The notes under the pieces are model-generated. The model made no database searches, was not told the origin of the DNA, and saw nothing but the letters and a program-made list of their open reading frames with translations. A stretch of DNA of 64,000 nt from Pseudophaeobacter sp965641885 (GTDB lineage Bacteria > Pseudomonadota > Alphaproteobacteria > Rhodobacterales > Rhodobacteraceae), in assembly GCA_965641885.1 (NCBI GenBank), contig OZ282574.1:2976001-3040000 (forward strand). The letters run 5' to 3'. The position numbers and the translations under genes are program-made. Of the stretch, positions 60,046-64,000 are shown in pieces. The stretch's first letter is position 1, and each line of letters begins with the position of its first letter.

Positions 60046-61034
60046 TTGCCCGCCTCTTTCAGTTGCGGCATGCTCAGATCCTTGGCGCTGATTGGCACGG
60101 GCGGCGTGTCGGTGCGCCGTCCCACCCGCAACCGGGCCGAGCGCGAGCGCGGGTTGTCCGCCAGCTCATCCTCGTCGGGCCCAACCGCCTTGCGGGTGAC
60201 CAGCTCAAACTGCGGCGCCAGCTCTTCTTGTTCGGGCGCATAGCGATTGGCGCGACCGGTCTTGCCTGCGCGATGCTGGAAGAACCGTTTGACCATGCGG
60301 TCCTCAACGGAGTGAAAGGTCACAACAGCCAGCAGACCGCCAGGTTTCAGGGCGCGCTCGGCGGCCAAAAGCCCATTGAACAGCTCTTGATATTCGGCGT
60401 TCACCGCGATGCGCAGCGCCTGAAAGCTGCGGGTGGCGGGATGCGATTTGCTATGCTTGGCACGGGGCAGACAGGCCTCGATCAGCTTGGCCAATTGCAA
60501 GGTGGTGGTGATCGGCTCCAGCTCACGCGCCTTGACGATGGATTTGGCAATGCGGCGACTGGCGCGCTCTTCACCATAGTGAAACAGAATATCCGCGATC
60601 TGCACTTCGCTCAGCTCAGCCACCAGATCGGCCGCCGTGGGGCCGGACTGCGACATGCGCATATCCAATGGCCCGTCGCGCATAAAGGAAAAGCCACGTT
60701 CGGCGAGATCCAGCTGCATCGAGGAGACCCCAAGGTCCAGCACCACGCCATCCAGATCCTGCGCGTATTCGTCCATGCGGGAAAACACGCCCTCTTGCAG
60801 CACCAGGCGGTCGCCATAGTCTGCGGCCCAGGGCTGGGCCAGCTCAAAGGCAAGGGGGTCGCGGTCAACACCGATCACCTGATCAGCGCCAGCCTCCAGC
60901 AACCCGCGCGTATAGCCACCTGCCCCAAAGGTGCCATCCAGCCAACGCCCCGAAACAGGGGCCACAGCCTTGAGCAGCGGTTGCAACAGCACCGGAACAT
61001 GGGGACCAGAGGACGGTTTGCGGTCCGTTGTCAT
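60042..61034 (-). CDS. rsmH: 16S rRNA (cytosine(1402)-N(4))-methyltransferase
   Basis: RsmH (MraW) methylates C1402 in the ribosomal P site. The 330-residue protein has HVPVLLQPLLKAV, the SAM site LDGTFGAGGYTRGLLEAG, VLDLGVSSMQLDLAERGFSF and the late VVTFHSVEDRMVKRFF motif. It starts three bases after the mraZ stop. Confidence 0.97.
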   Translation of the reverse strand: MTTDRKPSSGPHVPVLLQPLLKAVAPVSGRWLDGTFGAGGYTRGLLEAGADQVIGVDRDPLAFELAQPWAADYGDRLVLQEGVFSRMDEYAQDLDGVVLDLGVSSMQLDLAERGFSFMRDGPLDMRMSQSGPTAADLVAELSEVQIADILFHYGEERASRRIAKSIVKARELEPITTTLQLAKLIEACLPRAKHSKSHPATRSFQALRIAVNAEYQELFNGLLAAERALKPGGLLAVVTFHSVEDRMVKRFFQHRAGKTGRANRYAPEQEELAPQFELVTRKAVGPDEDELADNPRSRSARLRVGRRTDTPPVPISAKDLSMPQLKEAGK

Positions 61035-61037
61035 GCC

Positions 61038-61541
61038 TTATGCGCCTCCGGCGCTATCTAGGAACTCCAGCGGGTCAAACCCCTCTGGCAGCTCATCCAT
61101 CCATTTTTCGGTTTGGGCCAGCTCTTCTTTTTCATAGGTCTCGGGCTTCCACAGCTGGAAGGTGTCGCCCGCCGCCATAAAGAAGGCTTCTTTTTCAAGG
61201 CTGATCTTGTTGCGCAGCTTGGCAGGTAAAACCAGACGGCCGGTCTCGTCTACCGTGGTTGGGAAAGACTGGCCGTGGAACAGGCGCTGCAGCATCTTGC
61301 GCTGCATCGAGCCGCGCGGCAAAGCGTCAATTTTGGCGTCGACCTCTTCGATCGCCTCCATCGTGTAGCATTCCAGATAATTGCGGCGCTGGTCGCCGTA
61401 GACAATCACCAGCTCGGGGCTTTCACCAGACTTCCAGTTTGGGTCACTTGCCTCGATTACACGACGAAAGGAGGCTGGAATGGATACCCGCCCCTTTGTG
61501 TCCACCTTATGGTGACTTTCGCCTCTGAACCTGCGGCCCAA
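61038..61541 (-). CDS. mraZ: transcriptional regulator MraZ
   Basis: MraZ is the first gene of the dcw cluster and in other bacteria represses it by binding TGGGN repeats. The 167-residue protein has two AbrB-like repeats: HKVDTKGRVSIPASFR near residue 12 and TVDETGRLVLPAKLRN near residue 95. The start codon is TTG (GRRFRGESHHK), supported by GAGG nine bases before and by the family start. Only one TGGGG is seen upstream (near 61583), not the usual three boxes. Confidence 0.95.
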   Translation of the reverse strand: MGRRFRGESHHKVDTKGRVSIPASFRRVIEASDPNWKSGESPELVIVYGDQRRNYLECYTMEAIEEVDAKIDALPRGSMQRKMLQRLFHGQSFPTTVDETGRLVLPAKLRNKISLEKEAFFMAAGDTFQLWKPETYEKEELAQTEKWMDELPEGFDPLEFLDSAGGA

Positions 61542-61597
61542 AATATCGTCCTCTACATGCGCGCTTTGGCGCTAATTGAACCCCAGAAAGTAAAAGG

Positions 61598-61631
61598 GGC
61601 GGGTTGATCTGCTGCCACTGATCAACCCGCC
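61598..61631 (-). terminator. 12-base-pair hairpin in front of mraZ
   Basis: GGCGGGTTGATC pairs perfectly with GATCAACCCGCC across a 10-base loop. On the minus strand it is followed by CCTTTTACTTTC, which looks like a weak intrinsic terminator lying 57 bases before the mraZ start. It may end read-through from upstream or act as an attenuator of the dcw cluster. Confidence 0.6.
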
Positions 61632-62075
61632 TCCTAATTCCCGCTGAGCGGGGTGTCCGACTGCGCGCGCCATCTGGGGGGATGTCTGCTCGCCCGCGCG
61701 CCGGATCTCTCGTTGTTCGAATGAATTGAAGGCCTGTATGAAACCTGCTTATTATTATGAGCTTGGGGTCTTTGGCGCCCCTATGTGCTCTTCGCCGCAT
61801 CCGATGAATAAGGGATACTATGGGAATTCATGGCCTGACAACCTAAATTTCCAAAAAACCGCTTAACGGAAGAGGAGGACCGGCCAGAAATGAGGTGATA
61901 TGTCGTCAAACAGAGGGTAAAATATCTACAATTTGCCGAATGATAGACATCACCCCCTAGATATAGGGTGTAAAAAAATCTCACTTCCGGACCAGAGCTG
62001 ACCCATCATTTCCCAGTTTTTGAACGTAGCTCTGTTAACATATAGTCAAGTTCCGCTTATGTTCCAAGGGATACC

Positions 62076-62096
62076 TGTGAATAACTCTGTGGATAA
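62076..62096. promoter_or_regulatory. pair of DnaA-box-like sites
   Basis: TGTGGATAA at 62088-62096 is the exact reverse complement of the DnaA box TTATCCACA. TGTGAATAA at 62076-62084 differs by one base. They have the same orientation, 12 bases apart, next to an AT-rich part. Confidence 0.6.
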
Positions 62097-62238
62097 GTGG
62101 ATTCCCGCCCAAAGCCGCCTTCCGATTCGGCAAGCTTTGGCAAAATAATCTCAAACGACCCCCTGAAGCGGGCGACAGACCTCAATCAGATCTCAATCAG
62201 TCCCATAATTTCCCACAGGACCCATAGTTTCCCACTCG

Positions 62239-62364
62239 CAGCCCAAAATCAGGCCATCTCAGTCCAAAATCAGGCTGCCTCAGTCCAAAATCAAACCAAC
62301 TCTGTCCAAAATCAAACCAACTCTGTCCAAAATCAAACCAACTCTGTCCAAAATCAGACCATCT
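62239..62364. repeat. 21-base minisatellite, six units
   Basis: Six head-to-tail units of the form C(A/T)G(C/T)CCAAAATCA-N8 fill 126 bases; a seventh begins and decays. Units 4 and 5 are identical and unit 3 differs from them by one base. The period is a multiple of three, so an open frame crosses it, but there is no sign of a gene. There are no spacers, so it is not a CRISPR array. Confidence 0.92.
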
Positions 62365-62442
62365 CAGTCCATCACATGGCCACACACAGACCAAGCCGTC
62401 GCAAAAGACGTATGTGCGATAGTGCCAGGCAGCGGCGGCGCG

Positions 62443-63534
62443 TCACGCCATGCCGCCCGCAATCAGCCCCTGTGCAATCCGCCCATAGGCCTCAGCCATC
62501 GCCCCATCGCCTGCCGCCACCGGTCGACCGGCATCCCCGGCCAGGCGGGTTTCAAGGTCGATGGGTAAAACCCCCAAAAGCGGCAGCCCCAAAGCCTCGG
62601 CCTCAGCCGTTACGCCGCCATGACCAAAAATGTGATGCTCGCCACCGCAATCAGGACAGGTAAAGAAAGACATGTTCTCGATCAGGCCCAGCACCGGCGT
62701 CTTGAGGGTGTTGAACATGTCCAGCGCCTTGCGGGCATCAATCAGGGCGACATCCTGCGGTGTGCTCACCACGATGACGCCGCTCAGCTCACTTTTGGTG
62801 CAGAGCGTCAGCTGCACATCCCCGGTTCCCGGCGGCAAATCGACGATCAGAATGTCCAGCTCACCCCAGTTCACCTGCCCCAGCATCTGCTGCAGCGCTC
62901 CCATCAACATGGGGCCACGCCAGACAACGGCCTTCTCTTCGGGCACCATCAGACCAATCGACATCATTGTGACCCCATGCGCCTGCAAGGGCTCTATCAC
63001 CTTGCCGTCCGGGCTGGCCGGGCGGGCCGAGACCCCCATCATGCGCGGCAAGCTCGGCCCATATATATCAGCATCAAGCAGTCCGACCCTGCGCCCCTGC
63101 TGGGCCAACGCCACGGCAAGGTTAGCACTGACCGTTGATTTTCCGACGCCCCCCTTGCCCGAGGCCACAGCCACGATACGTGCGACCCCTGTAGGTTTGA
63201 TTGGCCCCGCCTGGGGCTTTGGATGCCCGCCTATCTTGAGGCTTGGCGCGGCAACAGGTCCCGCAGGCCCATGCGCCGTCAAGGCCGCAGAGACCGCACC
63301 AACCCCCTCCAGCGCCAACACGGCCGCCTCTGCGGCACGGCGCAGCGGCTCCATATGCTGGGCAATAGCGGGGCTGGGGGCCTCGATGACAAAACTAACC
63401 TTCATATCCGTCCCGGCCCCCTCCCCCTTTTGAAGGGTCAGCGCCCGGATCATATCCCGCGAGATCAAAGTCCCGCCATCAGGCAAAACCAGGCGCGCAA
63501 GAGCGTCCTGGATCTCTTTCTGTGTCACTGACAT
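62443..63534 (-). CDS. mrp: Mrp/NBP35 family iron-sulfur cluster carrier ATPase
   Basis: Mrp (ApbC) is a deviant Walker ATPase that carries and delivers iron-sulfur clusters. The 363-residue protein has an N-terminal MIP18-like domain (VTQKEIQDALARLVLPDGG), the loop VASGKGGVGKSTVSANLAVA near residue 125, and the cluster-binding FTCPDCGG near residue 285. It is a single gene on the minus strand. Confidence 0.95.
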   Translation of the reverse strand: MSVTQKEIQDALARLVLPDGGTLISRDMIRALTLQKGEGAGTDMKVSFVIEAPSPAIAQHMEPLRRAAEAAVLALEGVGAVSAALTAHGPAGPVAAPSLKIGGHPKPQAGPIKPTGVARIVAVASGKGGVGKSTVSANLAVALAQQGRRVGLLDADIYGPSLPRMMGVSARPASPDGKVIEPLQAHGVTMMSIGLMVPEEKAVVWRGPMLMGALQQMLGQVNWGELDILIVDLPPGTGDVQLTLCTKSELSGVIVVSTPQDVALIDARKALDMFNTLKTPVLGLIENMSFFTCPDCGGEHHIFGHGGVTAEAEALGLPLLGVLPIDLETRLAGDAGRPVAAGDGAMAEAYGRIAQGLIAGGMA

Positions 63535-63872
63535 TCCCGGCTCTCCTCTTTAGGGCCTCCCCTTTCGGGGCACTGATCTGATAAGGGGCGCACCTTGTGC
63601 CGAGAGGCGATATTCCGCAAGGGCACGCGGGCCCCTCCCACTGCGCGGTTGCCCATAGGGAACCCTTTGCGGTTGCCCATAGGGAGTGCAAAATAAGACA
63701 ATTTCGCCTAAAAAACAGCTTGTTTACAAATGGGTAACAATCGACCCATGCAAATGCTGCATAGCAGAAATGCTCACTTCGGGGATTGTGCATACGCAGC
63801 AATTACCTATTTTGTTCTCAAGCAACGCCGATAACGGCACTCTCTAATTTACCAGTTCTGAGGACCCATCCG
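63535..63872. other. divergent region between mrp and the DUF1127 gene
   Basis: No gene is visible. The stretch holds a 17-base direct repeat GCGGTTGCCCATAGGGA at 63645-63661 and 63669-63685, then an AT-rich part (63690-63860) likely to carry the promoter of the DUF1127 gene. I cannot assign the -35 and -10 boxes with confidence. Confidence 0.5.
63645..63685 (+). repeat. 17-base direct repeat upstream of the DUF1127 gene
   Basis: GCGGTTGCCCATAGGGA occurs twice with a period of 24 bases, in the region between the divergent mrp and DUF1127 genes. Confidence 0.75.
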
Positions 63873-64000
63873 ATGGCCGCTGTACACCAGATCGCAACAC
63901 ATAAGGCCGTATTCTCGGCACTCCCACTGGCGTGGTTCGACGAATTGAGCACCAAATTTGCTCGCTTCCGCCTGTATCGCCAGACGGTGAACGAGCTTTC
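63873..64000 (+). CDS. DUF1127 family protein, 3' end cut off
   Basis: A frame opens at ATG 63873 with CTGAGGACCC before it and runs to the window edge, giving 42 residues. The end FARFRLYRQTVNELS fits the arginine-rich helix that leads into the DUF1127 domain (normally about 40 residues ending in a DLG motif), which would lie beyond the window. Small DUF1127 proteins in alphaproteobacteria have been linked to phosphate and RNA metabolism. The call rests on a short stretch. Confidence 0.6.
   Translation, partial: MAAVHQIATHKAVFSALPLAWFDELSTKFARFRLYRQTVNEL

Larger units (their letters stand above)
61542..62442. other. gene-free stretch between mraZ and mrp
   Basis: This 900-base stretch has no gene that I can support. 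From mraZ outward it holds the 12-base-pair hairpin, an AT-rich part (61820-62060), DnaA-box-like sites (62076-62096), two GATTC sites (62099 and 62119 regions, of the GANTC type methylated by CcrM), and a 21-base minisatellite (62239-62364). Frames that cross it follow the repeats and look random. Confidence 0.6.

Noticed and set aside
61507..61800. Minus-strand 97-codon frame overlapping the mraZ start
   Set aside because: It overlaps mraZ in another frame and contains the hairpin; mraZ is certain.
61932..61985. Hairpin near CACCC and GGGTG with an A-run
   Set aside because: The run lies on the wrong side for a terminator in either direction and the stem is only five base pairs.
61542..62100. 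Possible replication origin
   Set aside because: Only two DnaA-like boxes and one AT-rich part are seen; no dnaA, parAB, hemE or gid genes are nearby. Kept as a regulatory candidate only.
62239..62364. Possible CRISPR array
   Set aside because: Units are directly adjacent without spacers, and no cas genes are present.
62097..62663. Plus-strand 188-codon frame across the minisatellite into mrp
   Set aside because: The 21-base period keeps the frame open, and the second half runs antisense to the mrp gene; the product has no protein-like character.
63479..63802. Minus-strand 107-codon frame upstream of mrp
   Set aside because: It overlaps the mrp start in another frame and has no family character.

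Overview
The window looks like a chromosomal segment of an alphaproteobacterium of the family Rhodobacteraceae (Roseobacter group, near Phaeobacter, Leisingera or Ruegeria). This rests on the aerobic cobaltochelatase pair CobS/CobT, a division and cell wall (dcw) cluster with two DUF2484 genes, a long-tailed FtsZ, and the general gene content. The placement is inference from gene families; no marker gene search was possible. I see no rRNA, tRNA or CRISPR array.

Left part (1-11 kb): a cut-off SDR gene and a small YjbR-family gene precede kynureninase and tryptophan 2,3-dioxygenase, so tryptophan is degraded through kynurenine to anthranilate. A TetR-type regulator faces a two-subunit periplasmic molybdenum hydroxylase of the isoquinoline oxidoreductase type. 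A class I amidotransferase-like hydrolase follows, then malate synthase G (glcB) with glcG. The glcB-pepN divergent region carries TTTGCAAA-like boxes that suggest control by a short-chain acyl-CoA regulator.

Middle part (11-34 kb): housekeeping genes (pepN, tex, gatB, bolA, a J-domain gene, cobS, cobT, an aminopeptidase P, a ClC channel) are mixed with genes of unknown role. A racemase-like gene lacking both catalytic cysteines sits inside the cobS-cobT operon. A decayed IS3-family element lies downstream of cobT. A hexanucleotide satellite follows a DUF4177 gene.

Right part (34-62 kb): one long envelope and division region read on the minus strand: mraZ-rsmH-ftsL-ftsI-murE-murF-mraY-murD, then ftsW-murG-murC, an APC permease, two DUF2484 genes, murB-ddl-ftsQ-ftsA-ftsZ, then lpxC, bamD and recN. 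Two insertions break the usual order: a HI0933-type flavoprotein on the opposite strand between murD and ftsW, and the permease between murC and murB. Beyond mraZ lies a 900-base gene-free stretch with DnaA-box-like sites and a 21-base minisatellite, then mrp and the start of a DUF1127 gene.

The most unusual signal is a family of four structured intergenic repeats (3.4 kb, two copies facing each other at 28.5 kb, and 53.7 kb). All share the order GGGCTCCCGC-like motif, hairpin, TTGGG motif, GC-rich hairpin, while the hairpin stems differ in sequence and keep their pairing.
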